A DNA stretch of 64,000 bases from Apium graveolens (taxonomy: Eukaryota > Streptophyta > Magnoliopsida > Apiales > Apiaceae): contig NC_133650.1 in assembly GCF_009905375.1 (NCBI RefSeq), positions 301,009,957 through 301,073,956 on the forward strand. Direction: 5' to 3'. The notes under the pieces are model-generated. The model did no database searches, was not told the DNA's origin, and saw only the letters and a program-made list of their open reading frames with translations. Made by a program: the position numbers and the translations under genes. Positions 20,540 through 31,290 of this stretch are shown one piece after another. Each line of letters opens with the position of its first letter. Position 1 is the stretch's first letter.

Positions 20540-23500
20540 TTAAGAGTAATTAAGCATACCTAACTCACTTACCAACCTTGAAAAGGTGGATTCATCCAGT
20601 GGCTTGGTAAAGATATCTGCAAGTTGCTTCTCACTTGGAACAAAATGTAATTCCACAGTACCATTAATTACATGTTCCCTTATGAAATGGTACTTGATTT
20701 CTATGTGTTTTGTCCTTGAATGTTGCACTGGATTTTCAGTGATGGCAATTGCACTTGTGTTATCACAGAAAATAGGAATCCTTTCAACTTGCAAACCATA
20801 GTCCAGCAATTGATTTTTCATCCATAGAATCTTTGCACAGCAACTGCCAGCAGCAATATATTCAGCTTCAACTGTAGAAGTAGAAACTGAATTTTGCTTT
20901 TTACTGAACCAGGACACAAGCTTGTTTCCTAGAAATTGACAGGTTCTTGTTGTGCTCTTTCTGCCAATTCTACAACCTGTATAATCTGCATCTGAATAAC
21001 CAGTTAGATCAAAACCAGAATCTCTAGGGTACCAAATGTCAAGTTTTGGTGTTCCCTTGAGATATCTGAAAATTCTCTTAATAGCTATCAAGTGAGATTC
21101 TCTAGGATCAGCCTGAAATCTAGCACACAAACATGTAGCAAACATTATATCTAGCCTACTAGTTGTTAAGTACAGAAGTGAGCCAACCATGCCTCTATAA
21201 CTTGAAATATCCACAGATTTTTCAGTAGTGTTTAATTCAAGCTTAGTTGCAGTGGCCATGGGAGTTTTTGCAGATGTGCAATCCATTAGATCAAACTTCT
21301 TTAAAAGATCAAAAATATATTTAGTTTGACTAATGAATATTCCATCACTAACTTGCTTAACTTGTAAACCAAGAAAGTAAGTCAGTTCTCCCATCATACT
21401 CATTTCATACTTACTTTGCATCAATTTGGAAAACTTTTTGCAAAGTTTCTCATCTGTAGAGCCAAAAATAATATCATCTACATAAATTTGAACAAGTATG
21501 CTAGAGCCATTAACATTTCTGAAAAATAGAGTTTTATCTACAGTACCTCTTGTGAAGTGATTTTTCAAAAGGAACTTTGATAAAGTGTCATACCAGGCTC
21601 TAGGTGCTTGCTTCAGTCCATAAAGTGCTTTCAGAAGATAATAGACATATTCTGGAAAATTTGGATCTTCAAAGCCAGGAGGTTGACTGACATATACTTC
21701 TTCCTCCAAATCTCCATTCAGAAAGGCACTTTTGACATCCATTTGATAGACCTTGAAATTGGCATGGGCTGCTTAGGCTAAGAAGATTCTGATGGCTTCA
21801 AGTCTTGCAACAGGAGCAAATGTTTCATCAAAATCTATTCCTTCTTGCTGACAATAGCCCTTAGCAACCAATCTAGCTTTGTTCCTGATTACTATGCCAT
21901 TTTCATCCATCTTGTTTCTGAATACCCACTTGGTGTCTATTGGATTCTTTCCTTTAGGCTTGGGTACCAGCTTCCATACTTTATTCCTTTCAAATTGGTT
22001 TAGCTCCTCCTGCATAGCTAAAATCCAATCAGGATCTAACAAAGCTTCTTCTACCTTCTTTGGTTCTTCCTTTGATAGAAAGCTGTTGTATAGACATTCT
22101 TCCTGAGTTGCTCTCCTTGTTTGAACTCTAGAAGAAACATCACCAATGATGAGCTCAAAGGGGTGATATTTTGTCCATTTCCTTTGCTGAGGTAGATTAG
22201 CTCTAGATGAAGAGGCCTCATGATTGTCTTGATGTGTGATTGAGTTTTGATTGCTAGAAACTTCCCCTGAGTTTGTGGATCTTTGATTTAAGAAAGGGGT
22301 ACTTTCTATAGGTGATCTACCTTGACTTCCTGCTCCTTTTGATAACCCGACGGATGGTGAATTTTGAGTACCGACGGATGAGGCAGGTTGTCTTCCGACG
22401 GATAACACAGATTACCTTCCGACGGATGAAGCATTATGTAACTCGACGGATGTTGAGTTTTGTGCTTCATTGGTGGTAGATTTGTTTGCATTATCCTTAG
22501 ACACTGTTTCTTGATCACTTTCATCATCACTTTCATCACTAGCCATCTCCACATTGTCAAATTTGAGGCTCTCATGGTAATCTCCATCTTTTAGTCCTTC
22601 AATCTTTTTATCATCAAACACAACATGTATAGATTCCACAACAATGTTGGTTCTTAGATTGTAGACTCTATATGCTTTACCAACAGCATATCCAACAAAA
22701 ATTCCTTCATCTGCTTTAGCATCAAACTTCCCATTTTGATCAGTTTCATTTCTCAGAATATAGCATTTACAGCCGAAGACATGAAGAAAGTTTAGAGTTG
22801 GCTTTTTGTTCTTGAACAATCGATAGGGAGTCATTCATCTTGCTTGATTAATCAGAGAAATGTTCTGAGTGTAGCATGCAGTATTTACAGCTTGCAACTT
22901 CAATAAGTGATCTGTTCTTCCTTTCCACTACTCCATTCTGTTGTGGAGTCCTTGCTGCTGAGAACTCATGCAGAATCCCATTTTCCTCACAAAATGCTTT
23001 CATGACAGAATTCTTGAACTCAGTTCTATTGTCACTCCTGATTCTTCTAACTTTAAAATCAGGATGATTGTTGACTTGCCTTATGTGATTGATAATGATT
23101 TCACTAGCCTCATCTTTAGACTTTAAGAAATATGTCCAAGAGAACTTTGAGAAATCATCTACAATTACTAGGCAAAATCTTTTCCTTGAGATTGACAGTA
23201 CATTGACTGGTCCAAACAGATCCATGTGAAGCAGTTGCAAAGGCTCTTCAATTGCTGAATCAAGTTTCTTCATGAATGATGCTTTAATCTGCTTCCCTTT
23301 TTGGCAGGAATCACACAGTCCATCCTTTGTAAACTCCACTAGAGGAATGCCTCTTACTAGTTCTTTCTTTACCAGCTCATTCATGGTCTTGAAGTTTAAA
23401 TGGGATAGCTTCTTGTGCCATAGACAACTTTCATCTTGACTTGCTTTACTGAAAAGACAAGTTACATATTCTGCTTTAGTTAAGTTGAAGTCAGCTAGGT

Positions 23501-23840
23501 ACACATTTCCTCTTCTCACACCAGTGAGAACCACTTTGTTATTTTGACTATTAGTCACAACACAGGCTTCTTTGTTGAAGGTTATTAAATTGCCTTTGTC
23601 ACAAAGCTGGCTGATACTCAACAGATTATGTTTGAGACCATCCACTAAGACAACCTCTTCAATAATGACATTGTCCTTTGAAATCAAGCCATATCCCACA
23701 GTATAACCCTTGCTGTCATCTCCAAAAGTAATACTTGGGCCAGCTCTCTCCTTAAACTCTGTGAGCAGGGTAGAATCACCAGTCATGTGTCTTGAACAAC
23801 CACTATCCAAGTACCAAAGATTCCTTCTATTTCCCTGCAC
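20540..23840 (-). pseudogene. Element B pol: protease, integrase, reverse transcriptase, RNase H
   Basis: The 22848-23840 piece has the protease (YLDSGCSRHMTGD), integrase zinc finger (WHKKLSHLNF ... CDSCQKGK) and DDE core (HMDLFGPV, RSDNRTEF, ERKNRSL). A deletion of some 60 nt right after the catalytic Glu removes part of the core and shifts frame. The 22412-22834 and 21773-22408 pieces carry the linker and RT start. The 20540-21742 piece has RT with intact IYVDDIIFG and RNase H ([27 protein letters not shown]), ending [11 protein letters not shown]. Stops separate the pieces. The RNase H motif has STVEAEY where A has STAEAEY. Confidence 0.88.
22347..22451 (-). repeat. Five words at exact 24-nt period in the B pol linker
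   Basis: CCGACGGAT begins at 22347, 22371, 22395 and 22419, and TCGACGGAT at 22443, each 24 nt apart. The coding strand reads SVG or SVE at the start of each 8-residue unit, in a different frame from the gag-linker copies. Confidence 0.9.
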
Positions 23841-23854
23841 ACATCAAAATTAAA

Positions 23855-25012
23855 TCAAGTTGATTTTGGTACCCAAGTTTCCTTGGGTCCTGCCTTGTTA
23901 GCTTTCTTCTTCTGTTTCTTAGGTCTTATCTCATTTGACTTAGGAATTTCAGATTCTTCCTTAGTCAATTGGATTGTACCTTTGAAACCACTTAATGCAA
24001 CAGAATTATCATGCATATTATGGCTAACAGGAAATGGCATGCTTGGTGTAAACATGTTATTCCAGTAAGGCATGTTAAATGGCATTTGAGGCATACTGTA
24101 TGCAGCATAATATGGATTAGGTGTAAATGGCATATTAGCAAACTATGCATTCATATTCTGTGTAGGCATAGCATTAACAGGCATGGGAGGCATGGCATTC
24201 ATGTTGGGAAATTGAGACTGAACAGACATGGGAGTAGGCATGGCAGATTTGTAATTAACAGACAAATGATTTACACTACCATACTTGACAAAGATTTTTC
24301 TAGAAGCATATTTATCAGGTGTGTAGTTATTGTGTTTGTTAATCCCTACTTTACCATTCCTATTGTTTTTCTTTTTAGTCTCTGTTTTTACCTCAATTTT
24401 CTCAAGTCTGTCACTTAACTGTTTGACAGTAATGTGACCAACATTATCCTTTTTCCCTTTCTTAGCTTGACTTGACTCTCCTGAAACAAAGTTCTTGGAA
24501 ACAGACCCATACTTCTCATTTAGCTTAGATAGTTTGGCTTTGCTAATGGGCTTGCTTATAGCCGACGGATGAGGATTTTCATCATTCGACGGATAACACT
24601 TTTTGTTATCCGACGGATAGTCCTCATCATCCGTCGAGTCTATATCTGTTAGCAGACCATCTACCAAATTGGGTTCTAGTTTCTCTTTGTTCTTTTTCCA
24701 GGCTTCATCACAAAAAGACTCAATTCCTTGAACTTTGGTGATTTGAGCATGGACATCCCTGAATGTTTTCCATGCTTTAATCACCTCTTGTTCACGCTCG
24801 AGCTGCTTCTTTAAAATCTCTTCCTTTTTCAAGGACTCGGTTAATTCCTCCTTGGCAATCTTACACTCAATTTTTAGTTTCTCAAACTCAACAAACTGAG
24901 ACTCAAGCACATTATTCCTCTCACTTAAAAACAAGTTATTTTCTTTGATTTTAGCATTTTCTTTAGTAAGAGACTTAAGTGTAACATACAAATGATATAA
25001 TTCTGTAGACAT
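23855..25012 (-). pseudogene. Element B gag-pol linker: coiled coil, degenerate knuckle, Met/Pro-rich region
   Basis: The 24143-25012 piece begins with a coiled coil (about 100 residues, LTESLKKEEILKKQLEREQE). It then has three 8-residue repeats containing YPS at 24562-24637, and a knuckle that has lost its cysteines (KYGSVNHLSVNY; C still has KCGHVNHLSVN). The 23855-24133 piece is Met/Pro/Asn-rich and ends KETWVPKST. A stop (TAG) separates them. The equivalent in A carries functional-looking knuckles. Confidence 0.7.
24562..24637 (-). repeat. 24-nt periodic word in B gag linker
   Basis: CCGACGGAT, TCGACGGAT and CCGACGGAT begin at 24562, 24586 and 24610 (24-nt steps). An inverted ATCCGTCGA follows at 24629. 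The coding strand reads YPS[DN] in successive units. Confidence 0.85.
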
Positions 25013-25093
25013 GTCATTTATGGCATCATTACACTCAGCTTTAGATAAATGTGCAAGGTTTGTAGTAATTACCTGATTGTTTGAGGAACTTGT

Positions 25094-26254
25094 CTATGTT
25101 TCATCACACTTGGCCATTAGGGCTAGATTGACATGGCTGACATCCTCATCTTCATCCAAACCATCTGCTGCCCAGTCATTCTCTTGTGTAATAAAAGCCT
25201 TTTCTTTTTGTTTGAGTAGATCAAAGTATTTTTGCTTATAATCCACAGACTCAAACCTTTTCTTACTGGAATCTGACTTTCTACACTCATTTGCAAAATG
25301 CCTTGCCAAACCACATTTGAAACATTTGAATTTTGACTTATCCACCATGTTTCTATTTGGCTTGGCTGCTCCAAAGTTCTTTTTGAACTTGAGCTTGGCA
25401 AATCTCCTGGAAAGAAATGCTAGGTGCTCATCAATGTCCTCCATGTCATCTTGGCTCAATGAATCTTCACTTTCTGCTGCAAGCCCCTTGCCCTTATTCT
25501 CACAGACCTTTGAAGTTGATTCTACAGCTTCCATCTTTACTTCCTTCTCCTTTTCCAGATCAGCAACTAGTGCAATGGATCCTCCTTTCTTCTTTCCTCT
25601 CTCCATCCTTTCATCCTGCTCTATCTCAAGCTCATAGGTCTTCAGGATGCCATACAGTCTCTCCAAAGTAAACTCTTTATAATCTTGTGAGTTTCTCAAT
25701 GAGACTGTCATTGGTTTCCATTCCTTTGAAAGAGATCTAAGGAATTTCAGATTAGAGTCTTTAGTCTGATAGACTCTTCCATGCAACTTAAGAGCATTTA
25801 GTAGTTTTTGGAATCTACTAAAAATGTCAGTAAGTGACTCACTTTCCTCATTGTGAAAATGCTCATATTGCTGAATCAAGAGCTGCATTTTATTTTCTCT
25901 AACTTGCTCAGTGCCATCACAGATTATCTGTATAGTATCCCAGACTTCCTTGGCAGTTTTGCAGTTTATAATGTTGTTAAACATGTCTGCATCAACTCCA
26001 TTGAACAGAATGTTCATGGCCTTTTTATCCTTCCTGACTTGTTCAATATCAGGATCAGACCATTCATGCCTTGGTTTGGGAACAGATGGCCCGTTTCCTG
26101 TTGCAGCTCTCATTGGAACATGAGGACCTCTTTCTATGCAGTCCACATAGGCCTCATCTTGAGAAAGCATATGAAGATGCATCTTTACCTTCCAATGATG
26201 GTAATTATCTTTATCAAGAAAAGGAATCTTGACTCCAACGTCTTTCTTGTTCAT
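25094..26254 (-). CDS. Element B: Gag
   Basis: The 386-residue open frame starts at the ATG 26254, about 50 nt after the primer site. The copia Gag/UBN2 region spans about residues 10-215 (DKDNYHHWKVKMHLHMLSQD, then EVWDTIQIICDGTEQVREN and LTDIFSRFQKLLNALKLHG). The CCHC knuckle CFKCGLARHFANEC lies at about residue 310. The product would be the capsid-like structural protein. The frame is intact in this copy although pol is not. Confidence 0.88.
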   Translation of the reverse strand: MNKKDVGVKIPFLDKDNYHHWKVKMHLHMLSQDEAYVDCIERGPHVPMRAATGNGPSVPKPRHEWSDPDIEQVRKDKKAMNILFNGVDADMFNNIINCKTAKEVWDTIQIICDGTEQVRENKMQLLIQQYEHFHNEESESLTDIFSRFQKLLNALKLHGRVYQTKDSNLKFLRSLSKEWKPMTVSLRNSQDYKEFTLERLYGILKTYELEIEQDERMERGKKKGGSIALVADLEKEKEVKMEAVESTSKVCENKGKGLAAESEDSLSQDDMEDIDEHLAFLSRRFAKLKFKKNFGAAKPNRNMVDKSKFKCFKCGLARHFANECRKSDSSKKRFESVDYKQKYFDLLKQKEKAFITQENDWAADGLDEDEDVSHVNLALMAKCDET

Positions 26255-26301
26255 CTTGCTGAATTGTTTTAATCTTTAAACTCTTTGTAGATTAAGAGCT
26301 T

Positions 26302-26313
26302 GCTCTGATACCA
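26302..26313 (-). other. Primer-binding site, element B
   Basis: The minus strand reads TGGTATCAGAGC, two bases inside the 5' LTR end, and is complementary to initiator tRNA-Met. Confidence 0.92.
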
Positions 26314-26315
26314 AT

Positions 26316-27273
26316 TGTTAGTCCCTTAACAATATAGCAGGAATTACAGAAGGGGGGTTGAATGGAATTCTTGAACCTTTTTCTTCAAAATAAAAATGTT
26401 CAACTCGAATATAGATATAATGTTTTGATTAGCACAATGCGGAATAGAAACTTAATTGAATCAAAACATAAGTAATTAAAAACAAGAGTCTTTAAAAACT
26501 TTTTGGTGGATTTAAACAATTCCACCAGAGATATATATTATATATCGAGAGGACTCTGTGTGCAGGAATGCTCACAGCTGCTTACAAATTGAATTGCTGA
26601 GAATACAGGGAAATGCTAATAATTCTGCTTACAAAGATTTCTCTGTTTTGTGTATCTCAACTTTCTCTTTCTATTTGCTACATTCTTGGTTTATATATCA
26701 CCAAGATTACAAAGTCAAAAAGACTGAACAAATATAAAAACTATCAGTCTTAAGCTTTGCTGCTTTTCGTCCTCTATTACCCGGTTAATGGGCTTCCACA
26801 TTAGATTTGTATACATCTCGACGGTTGTGCTCAGCTTTCACTGTTCAACTGCTGTTTGAATTCTTTATTAGTTGAGTACATGATCATCCGTCGGGTTATT
26901 GATCATCCGTCGGTTGCTTTGTAGGTTATCCGTCGGGTAACAAATAAGCATATGACTTTATTTCACTTATACAGAATTACAAGACATCATTTATGTACAA
27001 TTAATCAACTTATTCTGCATATCTAGTTAAAGTCAGCATGACTTATATGCTACTACAGATTCTATACAAAGGTGTATACATACCTGTGCTACAGACGTAT
27101 TATTACATAAGCTACTCACTCGATGGATAATAAGTTAACATCCGTCGGGACTGTAATGAGTTATCCGTCGGGACTATAATTCTTATCCGTCGAGTGCTAC
27201 ATTATTTCACTAAGTAAAATCCACTTAGATGTTTTGTTTATGAAATCATCAAGTACACAACATATGCACAACA
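26316..27273 (-). repeat. 5' LTR of element B
   Basis: This is the 958-bp partner of 14717-15674 with the same ends (TGTTAG ... GCACAACA). Many of the ~30 differences are transitions at CpG-type sites. Confidence 0.93.
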
Positions 27274-29963
27274 ACACTTGATGAGTTGAAGTCAGCTAGG
27301 TACACATTTTATTTTCTCACTCCAGTGAGAACCACTTTGTTGTTCTTTTTGTCTGTAACAACACAGGCTTCTGAATTGAATGTTACTGAGTTGCCCTTGT
27401 CACATAGCTGGATGGCACTCAAAAGATTGTATTTGAGTCCATCCACTAGAGCAGCTTCTTCAATGATGACATTGTCATTAGAAATCAAGCCATATCCCAC
27501 AGTATACCATTTGTTATCATCTCCAAAAGTAATACTTGGCCCAACTCTCTCCTTAAACTCAGTGAGCAGGGTGGAATCTTCAGTCATGTGCCTTGAACAA
27601 CTGCTATCCAAATACCAAATATTCCTTCTGTTTCCCTACACACATCAAAATCAAATCAAGTTAATTTTGGTACCCAAGTTTCCTTCGGTCCTGCCTTGTT
27701 AGCCTTCTTTTTAAGTTTCTTAGGCCTGTCCTCATTTGGCATAGGTGATTGAGATTCAACCTTGGTCATTAAAGTAGGGCTTTGAGAACCATTCACAATT
27801 ACAGAATTCTCATGCACAGGTTGGTTAACATGAAATGGCATATTATGTGCAAACATGTTATTCCAATATAGCATGTTAAATTGCATTTGAGGTATACTAA
27901 ATACAGCATAGTAAGAATTTTGTGCAAATGGCATATTAGCAAATTGTACATTCAAATTCTGTGCAGGCATAACATTCATAGGCATTGTGGTCATGTTGGG
28001 AAATGAGAGAGGTGCAGACATAGGTGCAGGCATAGGTGCATGCATAGGTACAGGCATAGCATATTTTCAATTAACAGACAAATGATTAACATGACCACAC
28101 TTAACACAGATTTTTCTGGGTGCATATTTATCAGGTGTGTAGTTGTTATGTTTGTTAATTCCTACTTTCTCATTCCTGTTATTTTTATTTTTGGATTTTG
28201 CCTTAACCTCAATTTTCTCCAATCTGTCATTCACTTGCTTCATTGACGAATGACCCACATTAACTCTTTTGTTCTCCTTAACATGACTTGATTCTCCTGT
28301 AACAAAGTTCTTGGAAACTGATCCATACTTCTCATTGAGTTTAGACAGCTTGGCTTTGCTAATTAGTTTTTTTCATTCGTCGGATGTGGTTCCTTTTTAT
28401 CTCTCGACGGATATTCTACATTATCCGTTGAATCCACATCCGTTGAAAATCCTTCTGCTAAAACAGGAGCTGGTTTCTCCTTGCTCTTTTTCCAAGATTC
28501 TTCACAAAATGATTCTATACCTTAAACTTTAGCAATTTGGATATGTACATCCCTTGATGACTTTCAAGCCTTGATCACCTCTTGCTCTCGTTCAAGCTGC
28601 TTTCTCAAAATCTCCTCTTTCTTCAAGGATTCCGTCAGTTCCTCTTTAGCAATTCTACACTCTATCTTCAGTTTCTCAAACTCAACAAATTGAGTCTCTA
28701 GCACAATATTTATCTCACTTAAAAATAAATTATTCTCTTCAATTTTTGTGTTTTCTTTAGTGAGTGATTTAAGTGTAATAGGCAAGTGATATAATTTTGT
28801 TGACATGTCATTTATAGCATCATTACACTCATCTTTAGAAAGATGTGCTAGGTTAGTAGTGATTACCTGATTGCTTGAAGAACTGACCTCTATTTCGTCT
28901 GATTTTTCCACTAGAGCTAGATTAACATGGCTTTTTTCTTCATCTTCATCTACCCTATCAGCTGCCCAGTCATTTTTTGAGTCAAGAAAGCCCTTTCCTT
29001 TTGTTTGAGCAGTCCAAAATGCTTCTTCTTATAATCCACAGGCTCAAACTTCTTTCTCTCAGAATCAGGATTTCTGCATTCACTTGCAAAATGACCACTC
29101 AAGCCACATTTGAAACATTTGAATTTCGATTTATCCACCATGTTTCTATTTAGCTTGGTTGCTTCAAAATTCTATTTGAATTTGAGTTTGGCAAACCTTC
29201 TTGATAGGAAAGTTAGATGTTCATCTATGTTCTCCATTTCATCCTGACTGAGATGATCTTCATGCTCAGCCACTAGCCCTTTTCCTTTGCCTTCAAAAAC
29301 CCTAGAGTTTGGTACAGATTCCACAGCTTCAACCTTCATCTCTTTCACTCTCTCTTGTTCAGCTACCAAAGCTATAGATCCTCCCTTCTACCTTCCTTTT
29401 TCTGTCAGCTCATCTTGTTCCAACTCAAGCTCATAAGTTTTTAGAATGCCATACAGTCTCTCCAAAGTAAATTCCTTGTAATCTTGAGAATTTCTGAGAG
29501 AGACAGTCATAGGCTTCCATTCTTTTGGTAGAGATCTAAGGAATTTTAGGTTTGAATCCTTTGTCTGACAGACTCTTCATTCAGCTGTGCATCTGGTAGT
29601 TTTTGAAATCTACTAAAGATGTCACTTAAAGATTCATTGTCTTCACAATGAAAGTGCTCATACTGTTAGACTAGAAATTGCATCTTATTTTCCCTCACTT
29701 GCTCAGTTCCATCACATGTGATTTGAATTGTATCCCAAATATCCTTAGCAGATTTACAGTTGATAACATTGTTAAACATGTCACCATCAAGACCATTGAA
29801 CAAAATGTTTATAGCCTTTTTATCTTTGTGCACTTGCTCAATATCTTCATCTGTCCATTCTGATTGTGGCTTTGGAATGTTTTGCTCATTTCCTACAGTC
29901 TTTCAACATCTGTAGCAGCTCTTCGAGGAACATGAGGGTCTTTCTCAATGCAATCAACATACA
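27274..29963 (-). pseudogene. Element C: rest of gag, linker and protease
   Basis: On the minus strand this starts at the D junction. It has a decayed Gag core and an open piece with the CCHC knuckle CFKCGLSGHFASEC (28950-29141). The coiled-coil linker is at 28564-28911, the second knuckle KICVKCGHVNHLSVN at 28067-28258, and a Met/Pro-rich part at 27656-28057. The protease (27309-27611) has the motif as DSSCSRHMT, in which the DSG Gly is Ser. It is interrupted by the B element at 27274. There are numerous stops. Confidence 0.8.
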
Positions 29964-31276
29964 TGTTAGGTCCCAATGTGTTTGTAGAAGGGGGGTTGAA
30001 TACAAACAGTACCGAATAATCGAATTAAATGCGGAATAAAAAATGTGAAATAAAATTCAAGTTAAATAAAAATATTATTAAACTTGAAAGGTGTTACAAC
30101 AACTGTATCGATTACAAGGAATTAATCTCAAATTAATTATCACAAATCTAGAATAAATTCGACATGAACTTTTTCTATTTTTGTAATAAAAAAGATTCAA
30201 ATGCTAAACGCAATTTGAGATTAAGTTCTAGGGATTTTGATCCGCTAGATTGTTACACAAGAACAAGATAAATAATTCTAGTGGTTTGGATTTAACATTA
30301 ACAAACTAGAAATTGATCTTGAATTAAGCAGATGAAGAATGTAATATTTCAAGGCGGCTGCTTTTCTTGTTCTTTGTTCTTCTGTTTGAATGATAGATAA
30401 TTGAAAGAAGGTCTTCTGCTTCTTTTTAATCAACAAACCAATAGAATTGAATTGGCATGACAATCCTATAGCTGGCAAGACTTTCGGTAGGACAATTGAA
30501 TGAACTAGCAAGACAATCTGAATGAACTAGCATGACAATCAGAATGAACTAGCAAGACAATTATCCTCCTAGAGTAACTTTCGGTATGACAATGGAAAAT
30601 GGCCTAGCATGACAATCGGTATGACAATCCAGATTGTCATGCTAGTTCATTTCCATTTGTCTTGCTGATTTAAGATTTGAATTTAATCCAATTAAACTTC
30701 TGAAAATTCCTAAAATTAATTCAGAATTAATTAATCAATTAATTCAATTAATAAATAAATTATTCTTTGCAGATATAATTTATTTTCTTAATTAAATTAG
30801 ATGAATTAATTAATTAATAGAGAATTAATTCTAGTCTTGAGCAGCAACCATTCTTCTGCAAATCTTCTGAAAATCACTGAAAATTATGAATCAATTCCAC
30901 CACTTCAACGTTGACACTCGATGTACTGTCTGGTTCATGAGTGACTAACTTCCGTGACGTTTCTTCATGTCTTGACTCTGACACTTTGATTTTCTTCAGA
31001 TTAAATCCTTGTAATTAATTGATACTCTGACGAGATCTCTGTCACTTGATTAAATCCACGATCTTGACTTATATTACTGAGGCATGATCAATTTCTTGAA
31101 CTTCTTCCAGTGAATTAATTCCTCAAGTCTGTAGATGAACCTTGTCTCTGAATCCTTTGACAGATATTACTTTGCGAGATCTCTCTGATGGTAGTTCCAC
31201 TATTTACTTATTACATTCTTATTTGAGTTGAGTTGAATCCTCGAATATACAAATAGGCTATGACATATGACTTACA
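29964..31276 (-). repeat. 3' LTR of element D
   Basis: It runs TGTTAGGTCCC ... GACTTACA. It contains a cluster of AGCATGACAAT / AGCAAGACAAT words at about 30454-30664 and an AT-rich TTAATTAATTAA stretch. Short ORFs inside are repeated identically in both LTRs and are not genes. Confidence 0.94.
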
Positions 31277-31290
31277 ATCTCCCCCTATTT
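31277..31290 (-). other. Polypurine tract of element D
   Basis: The minus strand reads AAATAGGGGGAGAT directly before the LTR. Confidence 0.85.

Larger units (their letters stand above)
14717..27273 (-). mobile_element. Copia element B, structurally complete, 12.6 kb
   Basis: It has two 958-bp LTRs (14717-15674 and 26316-27273) that differ at roughly 30 positions by eye (about 3%). It also has a PBS, gag, pol, a 4.3-kb extra ORF and a PPT. The target duplication is GCACT (14712-14716) against ACACT (27274-27278). The flanks rejoin into element C protease. It carries several stops and at least one integrase deletion, so this copy is dead. Position and orientation are as in a normal minus-strand insertion. 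Sirevirus-type lineage is inferred from the ORF after RNase H. Confidence 0.92.

Noticed and set aside
22347..22451. Regular 24-nt repeats that could be taken for a CRISPR-like array
   Set aside because: The repeated unit is only 9 nt, the spacers are partly alike and coding, and the host is a plant.
23845..23890. A 38-nt intron (GTACC...GTGCAG) removing the stop between gag linker and pol in B
   Set aside because: Too short for plant splicing; only the acceptor part is kept as a hypothesis with a farther donor.
25123..25671. Overlapping frames on both strands over the B gag
   Set aside because: Shadows of the real minus-strand gag frame, with no independent support.
30278..30511. 77-codon minus-strand frame repeated at 36444-36677
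   Set aside because: Both lie at the same place in the two LTRs of element D; the copy is just LTR duplication and has no protein features.
30700..30830. TTAATTAATTAA-rich stretch in the D LTR as a matrix-attachment or origin site
   Set aside because: Simple AT richness typical of plant LTRs; nothing specific supports the idea.
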